The notes beneath the pieces were generated by a model. That model did not search any database. It saw nothing but the letters and a program-made list of their open reading frames with translations, and was not told the DNA's origin. Positions 40,918 through 55,900 of a DNA stretch of 64,000 bases are shown here, piece by piece. Position numbers and translations under genes: made by a program. Source of the stretch: Halichondria panicea (Eukaryota > Porifera > Demospongiae > Suberitida > Halichondriidae); contig NC_087392.1 of the NCBI RefSeq assembly GCF_963675165.1, positions 5,649,442 to 5,713,441 on the forward strand, in the 5' to 3' direction. Position 1 is the first letter of the stretch, and the number at the start of each line of letters is the position of its first letter.

Positions 40918-43900
40918 GGTGGGTGTGGATACTTTAGATGATTGAAGGGTGGGACAGGAGGTTAGATCACACAAAAACCACTAATTAAAAACACTAGTTT
41001 CCTTTGCCAATTGTGTGGGTGGACTTGCACTGTGCAGGTTGTTTACTATCTCTAAAGCTTTCACTTTCATACAATAGACTGTGTACAGTGACATGTACCC
41101 CACTATACACTGATGGACCTGTGTACAGTGACATGTACCCCACTATACACTGATGGACCTGTGTACAGTGACATGTACCCCACTATATACTGATGGACCT
41201 GTGTACAGTGACATGTACCCCACTATACACTGATGGACCTGTGTACAGTGACATGTACCCCACTATACACTGATGGACCTGTGTACAGTGACATGTACCC
41301 CACTATACACTGATGGACCTGTGTACAGTGACATGTACCCCACTATATACTGATGGACCTGTGTACAGTGACATGTACCCCACTATACACTGATGGACCT
41401 GTGTACAGTGACATGTACCCCACTATACCCTGATGGACCTGTGTACAGTGACATGTATCCCACTATATGCTGATGGACCTGTGTACAGTGACATGCACCC
41501 CACTATACGCTGATGGACCTGTGTACAGTGACATGTACCCCACTATACACTGATGGGCCTGTGTACAGTGACATGTACCCCACTATACACTGATGGGCCT
41601 GTGTACAGTGACATGTACCCCACTATACACTGATGGACCTGTGTACAGTGACATGTACCCCACTATACACTGATAGACCTGTGTACAGTGACATGTACCC
41701 CACTATACACTGATGGACCTGTGTACAGTGACATGTACCCCACTATACACTGATGGACCTGTGGAGAGTGACATGTACCCCACTATATACTGATGGACCT
41801 GTGTACAGTGACATGTACCCCACTATACACTGATGGACCTGTGTACAGTGACATGTACCCCACTATACACTGATGGACCTGTGTATAGTGACATGTACCC
41901 CACTATACGCTGATGGACCTGGTGGACCTGTGTATAGTGACATGTACCCCACTATACGCTGATGGACCTGTGTACAGTGACATGTACCCCACTATACGCT
42001 GATGGACCTGTGTACAGTGACATGCACCCCACTATATGCTGATGGACCTGTGTACAGTGACATGCACCCCACTATATGCTGATGGACCTGTGTATAGTGA
42101 CATGTACCCCACTATATGCTGATGGACCTGTGTATAGTGACATGTACCCCACTATATGCTGATGGACCTGTGTACAGTGACATGTACCCCACTATACACT
42201 GATGGACCTGTGTATAGTGACATGTACCCCACTATATACTGATGGGCCTGTGTATAGTGACATGTACCCCACTATACACTGATGGACCTGTGTACAGTGA
42301 CATGTACCCCACTATACACTGATGGACCTGTGTACAGTGACATGTATCCCACTATACACTGATGGACCTGTGTACAGTGACATGTACCCCACTATACACT
42401 GATGGACCTGTGTATAGTGACATGTACCCCACTATATACTGATGGGCCTGTGTATAGTGACATGTACCCCACTATACACTGATGGACCCGTGTACAGTGA
42501 CATGTACCCCACTATACGCTGATGGACCTGTGTACAGTGACATGTACCCCACTATACACTGATGGGCCTGTGTATAGTGACATGCACCCCACTATACACT
42601 GATGGACCTGTGTATAGTGACATGCACCCCACTAGTGACATGTACCCCACTATACGCTGATGGACCTGTGTATAGTGACATGTACCCCACTATACACTGA
42701 TGGACCTGTGTACAGTGACATGTACCCCACTATACACTGATGGACCTGTGTACAGTGACATGTACCCCACTATACACTGATGGACCTGTGTACAGTGACA
42801 TGTACCCCACTATACGCTGATGGACCTGTGTACAGTGACATGCACCCCACTATACGCTGATGGACCTGTGTACAGTGACATGCACCCCACTATATACTGA
42901 TGGACCTGTGTACAGTGACATGTACCCCACTATACATACACTGATGGACCCCAGTATACGCTGATGGACCTGTGTACAGTGACATGCACCCCACTATACG
43001 CTGATGGACCTGTGTACAGTGACACGCACCCCACTATACGCTGATGGACCTGTGTACAGTGACACGCACCCCACTATACGCTGATGGACCTGTGTACAGT
43101 GACACGTACCCCACTATACGCTGATGGACCTGTGTACAGTGACACGTACCCCACTATACGCTGATGGACCTGTGTACAGTGACACGCACCCCACTATACG
43201 CTGATGGACCTGTGTACAGTGACACGCACCCCACTATACGCTGATGGACCTGTGTACAGTGACACGTACCCCACTATACGCTGATGGACCTGTGTACAGT
43301 GACACGCACCCCACTATACACTGATGGACCTGTGTACAGTGACACGCACCCCACTATACACTGATGGACCTGTGTACAGTGACACGTACCCCACTATACA
43401 CTGATGGACCTGTGTACAGTGACACGTACCCCACTATACACTGATGGACCTGTGTACAGTGACACGCACCCCACTATACACTGATGGACCTGTGTACAGT
43501 GACACGCACCCCACTATACACTGATGGACCTGTGTACAGTGACACGCACCCCACTATACACTGATGGACCTGTACACACCTCCTCCAGATACTTGAGCCC
43601 AGCCTCCCTCATAGTCTTAGCAGTCTGAGTGAATGCAGAGGAGGGTCCATTGTAAGTGATGCTGTTCTCCACAACTTGGTTCAGGTCCATAACAAACTGG
43701 TCCACTGCAGTGTACACGCGACCACTGCAGTTCTGTATAAAGATAAATCAGTCTCAAAATTAGAAAACTCAAACATGGAAAAAGCGTGAGGATAATTATA
43801 TCTGTTTAGGATATACTAAAGTTATGGCTGTTGAAAGATGTTCAACTACAGTGTACAGTGTACAACCTCCTCATGGTTCAGGGACTCTTTCAGCTGCCAT

Positions 43901-46900
43901 AACTTAAATTCCGTGGGTCCAATTTCAACGATTTTATAAAAGCTTAAAAAGAAACCTTTCAAATGTGTTTATCAAAGTTCATAATTGCCAAATGGTGAGG
44001 GGCTACAGCATTTAGATGACAAATACTGCACACACATCAGTGGTACAGCTAACGTCTATTTGTGTTGAGTTTAACCTTCATAAAGTTGTCATAACTTTGT
44101 CATACTTCACTAAAATTCGAACTCAATGCAAATAGTACTCACTTTCTTCATGGTTTGAAGGTCCATTGGACTCTTGATGATCTTGTGGTAGTCGGGGATC
44201 TTCTTAGCAGACACTGGATGATGGAACGGCCACGTCTGCACAATCACATGATCATCACATGACTAACGCATAATATTTTACGCAGCATTCACTTATACTA
44301 CTTCACTTGCTATAATTATTGTAACTAACCTGATCAACACTCTTCATAACATCCACGGACTTGCTGAGGAGGTAACAAAGAGCGACAACGGCATTATCGT
44401 CCAGCACAGGGTTAATCTCAGCCTCCAGTTGCTCCAACTCTTTCTCGAGCGTCTTCAACTCTTGTTCACATGCGGCGGCCATCTTGTGGGCGTGTTTAGT
44501 TACATCAGAGGTTGAGCCTGGCATGGGAAGAAGGATATGAAATAGACCAATCAATACGAGAAATAAAATCTGACCAGCGATTGTATGTCCATGTATGTTG
44601 TAGTACATTGCCTACAGTGATACGTAAGTTTAACCCCTGGCTCACCATTATAAGTGACACAGTTGGTGACGATGAGGTTAATGTGCTCCTTGAAGGCATC
44701 CCTGGACTTGTACACGTGATGACGACAATGCTGCACAGAGGGGACAGTGAGGGGACAGTGAGGGGACAGTGAGGGAACAGTGAGGGGACAGTGAGGGAAC
44801 AGTGAGGGGACAGTGAGGGAACAGTGAGGGGACAGTGAGAACTACATACATTATATTCTTAAAAGCGTGAATAATAGAGAACACATTACACCACAGTAAT
44901 ATCATTGGAAACTTTCCATTACTTGTAATTATATATCCCCTAGGCTCTTGTACTGAGAAGCTGCCCCAGGCTCTTGTACTGAGAAGCTGAACACAACACA
45001 ACATTATATATCCCCTAGGCTCTTGTACTGAGAAGCTGCCCCAGGCTCTTGTACTGAGAAGCTGAACACAACACAACATTGGAATGCAATAGCTCACATC
45101 TCTCATGGTCTGTAGGTCCATGGGGAACTTGATGACATTGTAGTAGTCTGGTACTATCTTCGGTTGAACGGGCTTACGGAAATGGTAGGACTGCAGAGAG
45201 AGGATGTAGGACTAGTCTAGCAGCCAGGCTGTAATGGTAGGGCTAGTCTAGCAGCCACACTCACTCACCTCTGGTATAGCAATGAGTGTTTGGAGTATCT
45301 TCTCCAAGTGGTCAACAAAGGGCACCTGTGGACAGGGATCACATGACTGAGCCACACAAACACACTACAGAGGGCTATGGGATCACATGACTGAGCCGCA
45401 CAAACACACTACAGAGGGCTATGGGATCACATGACTGAGCCGCACAAACACACTACAGAGGGCTATGGGATCACATGACTGAGCCGCACAAACACACTAC
45501 AGAGGGCTATGGGATCACATGACTGAGCCGCACAAACACACTACAGAGGGCTATGGGATCACATGACTGAGCCGCACAAACACACTACAGAGGGCTATGG
45601 GATCACATGACTGAGCCGCACAAACACACTACAGAGGGCTATGGGATCACATGACTGAGCCGCACAAACACACTACAGAGGGCTATGGGATCACATGACT
45701 GAGCCACACAAACACACTACAGAGGGCTATGGGATCACATGACTGAGCCACACAAACACACTACAGAGGGCTGTACGGATAATACATGTATGTTCCCAAG
45801 GCTGTTTTAGAGCTAATGGAGCATGTAACGTGTAAGCGTGCTGGTTATGACTACTACAATAGGTATAGACCTTGAAATATAAGTGAGTTGCACGGACTAA
45901 GCACAGTTACTTGTAGTTTATTATGCACTAGGTATAGAAATAGATATTGTTGTGATGGCCTCGATTAAACCGCAGCGTAGCGCGAATGTATTCGAGAATA
46001 CCAACCGTTTCCTATCCCTCTAACTCTTTAATCTACGATTAAATGGAAGGGGGGGTGTGTCTTTCAACAGCCATAACTTCAATACAGTTGATCCAATGTC
46101 AAAATTTTCTGAAAGCTTAGAAAAATTCCTTTCAAATGATGTGTTTCAATCAAAAATTTTGTCGCGGCCCTAATTTGTCATTTTTCGACCTCGGACCTCG
46201 GACCATGCATGGTACGACTAAATTGGCAAATACTTTTATCTCTCGAATATCAACTTTGATGGTATCATTTGAAAGGTCTCTTTCTAAGCTTTCAGAAAAC
46301 CATAACATATTTGATTTTCGATCCACAGAATTTAAGTTATGGCAGCTGAAAGATTCCCAAAATCATTGATTAAACCATTGAAGAGTTAGAGGGATAGGAA
46401 ACGGAGTGGTGCACGTGATGATTTTACATTGAATTTGCAGTGGAGCCTCGAAAACTATCCGCGTTACGCCCTATGAACGAGGCTATTATGTCGGGTAATT
46501 CCCTCAAAATAAGAAAGTTGTGTTTCCTCGAGACATATCATCTCTTTCAGCAACATAACACACCTAGTCCATGAGGCATGTGCTAATGACTGACCACACC
46601 CAGTAAAAAGAGACTTTCCAATAGCACTGAATCACGCACACAAGTTTGCATGATATTTGCTTGTAACGTGTACCACAACATTATCGGTACTTTGCTACTG
46701 TAATGTCCAACCTACTGATCACCTTTTAAAGTACGTACGTACATGTACATACGCTTCCCTAACCCCCCCGCCCACCCCCTGATTCAACCCCCACCCCCAC
46801 AATACGGCCCCCTTTACCTCTGGGCTAGTTTTCCTCCGCTGCACAGACTTGCGTGTCTCCAGGTAGTCCAGATCCTCATCTTGTGGTCCTCTGCGTCTCT

Positions 46901-49900
46901 TCCTCATCGCATCTTTAGGGAACTTGAGCAAAAGAGATTTTCTACGAAACTCTGCCACTCTCTCAACTACTGCACGATTCAAGATGACCTTTGTACCCTC
47001 CACTTTAACGATATCAGATTGTGATGAGAGCTCTGCCTCGTGTTGCTCCAACTCTTGGTCAGTGGGTGCCACGGCAACGCTACGGTTGAAGGCTGGACAG
47101 TTGCGATTGGTCTTCATGTGCCCACGTTGTCCACAAGCACTGCACTTCATCTGAGGAGGGGGGGATGTGAGACTGTATGACTAGTCAAGGTTCACACACT
47201 GTAAATAACAGTGACATACATAGTACAGTGAAACCCAGCAGCCACTCTTATTAAAGGAACAACTCTCTATTATAATGTCAGCCCCCCCCCCCACATTGCA
47301 CCACTGTCAGCCCCCCCCCCACATTGCACCACTGATTAGGCCCTAATACATGTACTAGTTCCTGCTGTAGAGGGCTTGGTTTGACCATACACACACATCA
47401 GCTACCGTATAGCGGGTATATTTCGAGGGTATACATTTTCACGGAAATACCTTTAGAAAGGTTTTCGCGGATTTAATTTTTGTGGAATAGCGCCCTTTTT
47501 GCAGCATGCATGCATGCAATATTAAATTCGCGGTTCATGCCTAATCTGCGAAAACCACGAACATTTATACCCTCGAAATACCCGCTATACGGTATGTTGA
47601 CATACATTGATGGTTGTGAGTGGCTTGGGTTTGGGTTGCTTCTTTTTCCTCTTCTTCATATTGTTGAGTCTCCTCAGCTCGTCTTGAATCCTGGAGGGGC
47701 GGGGCTAATACACATAACCATGGCAACAGTGCCATACACTTACTTCCTCTTCTCTTTTCTCATGTCCTCTCTCGTTTGCTCGTCTTGATCGATGAACTTT
47801 GACCTCATATCATTGGAGAGGCGGACGTACGCATCAATCACATCCTGCCTCTTGACCACCTCGTCCCTGACATACTCTGCTCCATCTTCATCTCTGAAGG
47901 TTCGGGAGATTATCAGACGCCGACCATTCTGTGAAATGATGACAGAAATTAAACTGTATACACGCACTTCTTTACAGTTGCCTAGGAAACGATTTTCAGA
48001 TAATTCTTCATGTATGTAGTTTAATAGTATAGGGAGACATTGGCTCACAGTAAATACACCACTCCACACCACGATGGTTACTAGGGATTATGGCAACGGG
48101 ACACGTGGTTACTAGGGATTATGGCAACGGGACACTTGGTTACTAGGGCAACGGGACACATGGTTACTAGGGATTATGGCAACGGGACACTTGGTTACTA
48201 GGGATTATGGCAACGGGACACTTGGTTACTAGGGCAACGGGACACATGGTTACTAGGGATTATGGCAACGGGACACGCGGTTGTATGGTTACTAGGGACA
48301 CGTGGTTGTAACAGAATAGTGTAACTTACACCAGAGGAGAAGCTCATGACTGATGAGGTGTCATCAAGGTCAGCTACTATAGGCGTGCCTGCAAGGGGGG
48401 ACAGAGGTAACACTTAGCCAGCTGGGAATACAATCAATAGAGCTATGCAGAACATATGCAGCAAGATACTCTTCCCCGCCCCCACACCCACCTATATTAT
48501 TAGCCACACACACACACTGCCACACCTACCTCTCTCACTAGCCGGGTCCTTCTTGTCTCCCATGATGAGCTTCTTGAGCTCTAGTCTCTCTGCTTCCTCT
48601 TGTTCCCTCGTCAACTAGAGGGAGAGGTTGGGGCATAAGGATATCATTAAGGAAAGTTTTCAATATTACATTGAGCTGCCTCAATCAATAAGTCCAGCAC
48701 TCTACCAACTATAAGCCCTCTACAGTTGTATATACAACTCAAAACTCAGGGAGTGCCCACACTGGTCGGTGGTGGTGGTTGGTATACACACCTCCATAAC
48801 CACTTCTTATCCCGCATGAGGAAAATGTGTGCGTGTGTTGAATACATTGAGGATTGAAAATAACCACCACTAACTGGGCACATCCCTTCTACTGTACCCT
48901 GCACCCTGTACCCTGCAACCTGTCCTTGGACCCTGTACCTGAGAGGTGGTCTTGCTGCCTCTTAAGAGTGTCTCTAGGTCACGACCTAACTCATCGTCAC
49001 TCTCACCTCCACTGCTCTCCTCATCTGTGGACAGCACATCATTGCTCCGCAGCACCCTGGGGGGGAGTGGTTGCTATAGTTACTCATATATATGGGGAGT
49101 TGTTGGATTATATATAGAGTCTTGCATTGGAGGCGTTTTATACAATACTCGATACATAAACTGCTAGTACATTAGCGGTGTCTACATGCTCTCAATTATA
49201 CATTTATAGTTTTATTAATAATAAGCATCGTTGCTAATGAGAGGGGCTGACTCACTCATTCTGGAGGTCGAATATTCTCTGGCACTCCTCCCTGTAGCGC
49301 TCCTGAGCCTCCATCTGAGAGAACCTTGCTCCTCGTGCAAACTTGAGGCTCTTCATGTCCACTGCAATGGAGACAAGAGTGGCCATGGTCAGCACATACT
49401 GGGGTGCATGGTCAGCAAATACTGGGGTGCACGGTCAGCACATACTGGGGTGCACGGTCAGCACATACCGGGGTACATGGTCAGCACATACTGGGGTACA
49501 TGGTCATGCCCTACACATGTAGAGCTCTAGGAAGAATGAACCACAACAAGAGCCATGCCTAGCCTAGCAATAGTGGCTATGGAGGATATAGGGGGATCCC
49601 CCATCCACACACACCTTACACTTACGTCCCTCCCCCCTAAACTTGACCGCCTTGGTGGATAGTTCCCTCACACCCCCCCACACACAACCTTACACTTACG
49701 TCCCTCCCCCCTAGACTTGACCGCCTTGGTGGATAGTTCCCTCACACCCCCACACACACACCCCTCACACCTCACACTTACGTCCCTCCCCCCCAGACTT
49801 GACGGCCTTGGTGGATAGTTCCCTCACACCCCCACACACACACCCCTCACACCTCACACTTACGTCCCTCCCCCCCAGACTTAACGGCCTTGGTGGTTAG

Positions 49901-52900
49901 TTCCCTCACCCCCTCACACCTCACACTTACGTCCCTCCCCCCCAGACTTGACGGCCTTGGTGGATAGTTCCCTCACACCCCCACACACACACTCCTCACA
50001 CACCTCACACCTCACACTTACGTCCCTCCCCCCCAGACTTGACGGCCTTGGTGGATAGTTCCCTCACACGATCCACCACTTGCCATCGAGACATCTTATC
50101 AATCTGAGGAGAACAGCTACGTATGAGGTAAGTCCACCAACATTAATGGTATATAAAGCGTGGCTTTTGTTGAGTCTATACTACATGCACGTGTATGTAC
50201 ATCGTAAATTTTAGGACTTCATTAAGAAATTAGTAAGAAATTGATTAGGGATACAGCATGTAGCATGTAGCAGCTATAGAGATGAAGATGGTCAATAGTG
50301 ACCTTATTAGGCACGAGTCATGAGTCATGACGAGTCATGGCCGGGTCATGGTACATACCTCCTCTTCTGCTACTCCGAAGTTTCTGAGTAGATTCTTTGC
50401 TTTGCTCAGTTTCAGTTTACGCAGATCACCATCAGTGCCCATTACACTCTTGACCTTCTTGACCGCCTGAGAGGCTCCTCCGCCATCACGCTGTGTGTGT
50501 GTGGGTGGGTATAGGTGAGTGTGTGTGTGTGTGTGTGCATGTGGGTGGGTGAGTGTGTGAGTGTGTGTGGGTGGGTGGGGCATCATTGGTCTAGGTAATC
50601 GTGTTTAAACAAGTGAATTCTATACTCATGAGTTGTCTACTTCATTCCACACTACAGAAAAGGTTGATATTATTATATACAGCTTTCTCTCAATTGTTAA
50701 TTTGCCAATTATTTTTTTCAGCCAAATTTCTAATGCTCACGACATTTACTCGTTGTTATAATAATTATAATTATTATTATGCTGTCATGATTGTCAACAA
50801 AAATTAATCTTCGACTTAATAATTTTACAGAAACAAGTTAGGAACTATACAAAAGTAATTACTTCACATTTTCTGCTTGTATCATCTCCACCCACCACCA
50901 TCAGTTTGTTCCAAGGGAGGGCAGCAGTGAGGCATCGTGATCGAGGTGTTGACATTTGACTAATGACAGTCCATGATGTCTCGTTGTACTGATATATGTT
51001 CTTAGTTTTATTTCCATTGGAAAACCACCCTTTATAGGAGTCCCGCCCACCCACTGCCAGCAGGTGGCCTTTGATGGTAACAAGAGAGGAATAGCTAACT
51101 GGCAAAGGGGCAATCTTCTCCCATATAGCTGAGCTTGGCGGGGACTGAGTTAGTTGTCTTAATGAGCATCTGTACACTGAATACTTCTCTTGACCATTAT
51201 CAGTTTGTGGGTGTATGTACACATAGTCTCCACAGATCGTTGTTGATGGCTGAGTGGTTGACACAGGTAGTGAGCTAACAATAGACCATCGCATGTTAGC
51301 AGTGTTTAATATCTCGACTGTATTTAAATTTGAATCACGAAATCCCCCAGCCACTACAAGTGTGTTGTTAGCGTACACAGCTCCAGGTGTCCACCGTTCG
51401 GTTGGTATGGGAGGGAAGTGTTCGACCAATTTGTTGTTAATGTAGCTGTAGAGTTTGTCACTATAGTATTGTGTGTCTGAATATCCCCCCACAGTTGTGA
51501 GCATGTCATCAACACTGACAATAGTGAAGCGGTTGTTAGGGCAAGGTGGTAACTTGTGCCACTGATTGTTGCTGAACTCATAAACAGTTTTACTTCCGTA
51601 TGAATTAAAGTATGCCTTGTCCCCAATCACGGCTGATGATCCATACCCAATACCATCAAGTGCATCAGGTAGTGACTCTATTGTAACAGGTTTCATTGGT
51701 GTAGCTTGCTCATCTTGCAGTGCGACTTGGTGCATTCGAGTCGATAGATCATGAGATTCTTCGTTCTTGCTTGCCAACGTTTGTCTCAGTTGAGTCACTT
51801 CTCTGTCTCGTTGATCGATGGCTTGTTGGAGGGCAGCAGTGTTCTCCTCCCTTGATTGCAACTCTTGGTTGAGTCTCCTCAGCTGTCTCTCCCTGGCTTC
51901 AGCCTCATGTTGGAGGGTTTGATTTCCTTGTTTTTCTTGTGCTAGTTCTGTAGCAAGTTGACCATTTTCAATGTCTTTTGTGTGTAATTGTTCGTTGTTT
52001 TGTATTATTGTCTCTCGATTTGCTTGTAGCTGTGTGTCTTTTTCTGTGATAATCTGTTGATTTGCTTGTAGTTGTTCATCTTTCTCTCTGAGCATCTGGT
52101 GCAGGTCTTGTTGGGAGCTTTCCTGGTACCGTGGTGTCCTCTTGAGAGCATCCAGTGTTTGGCAAAGCTGTTGGGAAGATGGTCGTTCAACATCTCTGTC
52201 TTTGAGGCAGTGACGAGCAATCGGCAGTAGAGGGTGGGTGGGCTCAATCAGGATCATGTGAGCTTGACGTCTTTCCAGTTCTGGGATTGCTACTTTGGCT
52301 TCAACTATGCGAGAGGGATTTCGTGGAGCTGGAATTTGAACACTCTCAAATCGATCTGTTGGCTTTGGAAACTGTCGAGTTGTGGTCTGAACTAGAAGCA
52401 CACCAAATGAGAAGTTGTCTAGTTTCTCTGTGTACACTGGTGGTTCGTTTAGTGCCTCGGGAGACATGAAGGCTGGTGTTCCCGGGCATGTGGTCATTGT
52501 GGCTAGTCGGCTGACATTTATGTCTCTGAATTTGGACATTCCGAAATCGGTGACTTTGGCTCGAGTGCCTGCAATGAGTAGGACATTGTTGCTGGAGAGG
52601 TCGCGATGGATGATCCCATTGGAGTGGAGAAAGGCAAGTGCTTGAGCTATGTCATAGGAGAGGTTGACTTGGATGTGGTAGGGAATGTCTCCAGGTGATG
52701 ACTCCAGGAAGTGTGTCAGACTCTCGTCCATGAGCTCCATGAGAAGAACTGGTGCATTTGTGTCAGGATCGCGATAGGTCCCCAAGTACTGTACAATGTT
52801 GGGGTGGTTGATACGACTCAGAAATGCACACTCTGTTTCGAATCTTCTAAACGGGTGTCTGTGTTCTTTGCCAGGATCTGGAACAGCTATTTGGAAGAGC

Positions 52901-55900
52901 ACTGGATAGAGTAGCTTGGCAGCACAGAGTAGCTGGTCACACTTGGCTTTACACACTGCCCCGTAGGAGCCAGTACCAAGGGTATCATTCTTGAAGAGTT
53001 GAACATTTCTGAATATGTACTCTTGTTCACGGTCTTGTCTCTCAGCCATAGCTAGTGCTTGTTAATAGCAAAGTATAGGTGTACAGTTTATTAAAGCTAG
53101 GCTAGAAAAGATATGGGGTGATGATGTGCTTGTTGTGTGTGTGTGATCATGTGCAGAGTAGATATTCACGGACCACATGCATCATTAGTAACTATGGTTA
53201 CAATACCACGGAATACCTTACATTGTGGTGGTTGTTCCTTAGCAACAAAAATGTCATTATCTATACATGTAACTATAGTCACGAGTTCCAATAGACTGTA
53301 CACAGGAGCATTCTGTCAGACTCACTAACAAGGCGCTAGCAATAGCACTGCTGACTAGGAAAGTGAGCATCAAAAATATGTGAACTTTGCGAGCGTTGAT
53401 AAATAAAATAGCACTAGTACTGACACTCGATTCTTGCCAGAACGAAGTAAATATATGTACCGTAGAAACTGGATTATTAGCGCATGCGCTTTTGGGGTCA
53501 ATAGCAGAGCTCTATACGCTTATAATCGAGAATGCACCTATAATGCAGTCATTTTGAGCCCCACCCAGCAACCGGATGTCTCCGTGACGAGTGCTGACTC
53601 GCAAGCTGGCTAGAAAGTGAGCAAGCAAGGAAAGCAGGCAACCCTAACTGGATCTATATCATACTATTATGTTGCAGTTCATTTACATCATTGAAATTCA
53701 TATTATAAAAACATTCATATTGACCAGGAACTTGGAATAAAAGGACCTCATCCATGTCTCAGCATGATCAGACAAGGTAACAGCATGCCCAGAGAGTCCG
53801 GATATCACCAGCTATATAGCTATCATGCACTGTACAAGCTAACTAGCTCATAGATAAACAAAATGTCAATTCTAAAATGTCACTAATAACCGTCGCATAA
53901 TTGGAAAAGCGCTTCAATTCGAGTATAAAAAGCCTGCAGTTGAGCATGCGCTTAAAATAAAGATAGTCTTATAGTCGAGTAAGCGCTAATAATCCAGTTT
54001 CTACGGTAGTTAGACAGCAAAGGGTCAAATTTCTGATCTAAGCACATCATACGATTACAAGCAATAACCAATGCAGTGCCTGCTCGACTATGCTCGATCC
54101 TCGTCTCTCAATTGTTTAATTTTGGCCTAATACCATGGAGGAGGGAATATCTTTCATTGAAATAACATACAAGCAATGAAAGTACAATAGATAATAATGT
54201 ACCTAGGACAATAGTCCAAAGGCGATAAATGATAAATTATGGTCCCAACCAAATCTTGTATTTAAACACATCATGGTCAATGATACTAAAGTTATGGCTG
54301 CAAGATGTTCAACTACCCCTCCTCCCACACCACGTACCCTCCTCCCACACACCCACACACCCACACACCCACCCACACCACACACCACGTACCCTTGGGT
54401 TGAGGCGGGTGTAGGAGAATCCTTCCCCACACCCAGTAGGGTCCGCTGGTCCATTCACTGACAACTGGTACTTGCCCTTGGAGGCGTTGATGAAATGATG
54501 GGTGGAGTTCCAGGGAGCACAGCGCAACTAGTAGGGGGGGGGTCTTGTAACAAGAGTACAACATTAATTCTAGTCTGATATGTAGTAAGCCCATTGAAAC
54601 AAGTACCTCAACAGCTACACTGTACACTTTCAAGAAATGCTTCATGTATGTTTCCACAACTAAAAACTTATTCACAGAAATGTATTATAATTCAGCATCT
54701 ACTGTGACTATAAGACCTCCTAACATCACCGTGGTAACATGCCTCACCTCATCATCAATCTTGGTGCTAGTCTCTTCTTCTTCCTCCTCTATAACGAAGA
54801 GGGTCCTTCCTCTGTACCCAGCCTCGTGAAGCCGCGCCTCTGCCACCAGCATGCTGTTGTAAGCACACATCTGTTCAGGTGTGATCTGAGACCGTAGCTC
54901 CTCCTCTAGGGGAAGTCTGAAGTCCCCTCTCAACACCCACCACCCACCAGTCTCATAGCCCTCTGTGGGGGGGAGGGGTTATTCGTTACCTTAATGCCTC
55001 TCTGTTTTATTTCAAAAACTGAAAATAAAATATTTGGCCCAAAAGGAAATAGCTGAGCACACCATATTGGAATGCTACCAAACAGCTACTGATCTTTCAG
55101 CTTTTAATTTGAACGCTCCCAACACAAATTATGGACCACCATCAGAGTTAGCTCTGAAAATAAGAAAAAATTCACCCACACTTTCCATAAAAGTAAGAAC
55201 TGATATCTACATGACTGTGTGTGTATATGTACCTCTTTTGAAGTCTGCACAAGTTTTGAGGACCTTGCGGATGACACTCTCACTGATGGTGGAGGCTGGG
55301 AAGAACTTGCGAATGGCGTCCATTTTGATTCTCTTGGGCCTCTCGTCGTTCTCACGGAAGAGCCGATAAAGGTGTACCTGAGGCCGCGGTTGAAATATAA
55401 TTATAGAAGGAGATAATTAAAGAACTAAGAATAGAGGCAGGAGATGAATATAGTTATATGCTTAATGTAATAAACGCACATTGTGCATGTGTATAGTGTG
55501 ACTGTGTTATAGTCGGCTTTGTAACTATTTCTTTGTTAGAGATTAAACTCCTGGTGTGACTGGTGTCCCTAATATTTTGCTATGTACATTCCTGGTATTG
55601 ATATAACTGCTCTCCATGGCAACATTACACATACCTGGAGGAGATCTTTCTGGAAGGCAGTGGATGACTTTGAGTTGGGGGCAGGCACCTCCACCTTGGG
55701 GCACTGCTGACCTTGCAGGAACAGTGCGTCTATCTCACGTATGTACACCTTGTCACCTGACACAATGAGTAGGAAGTCAGTGGGAAAGGGGGTGTGGCTA
55801 TAGAGGGGTGTGCGATACAGGTTGTTCTCAAAGCTCTGGAGGGTTTGCCCATGACCGAGCTGACCCAGGAAGTAGGAGGAGTTTTGAATATAAGCAGTTT

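Noticed and set aside
46136-46369. Open frame inside the family D element
   Set aside because: No similarity to a transposase, and the same region is broken in the other copies.
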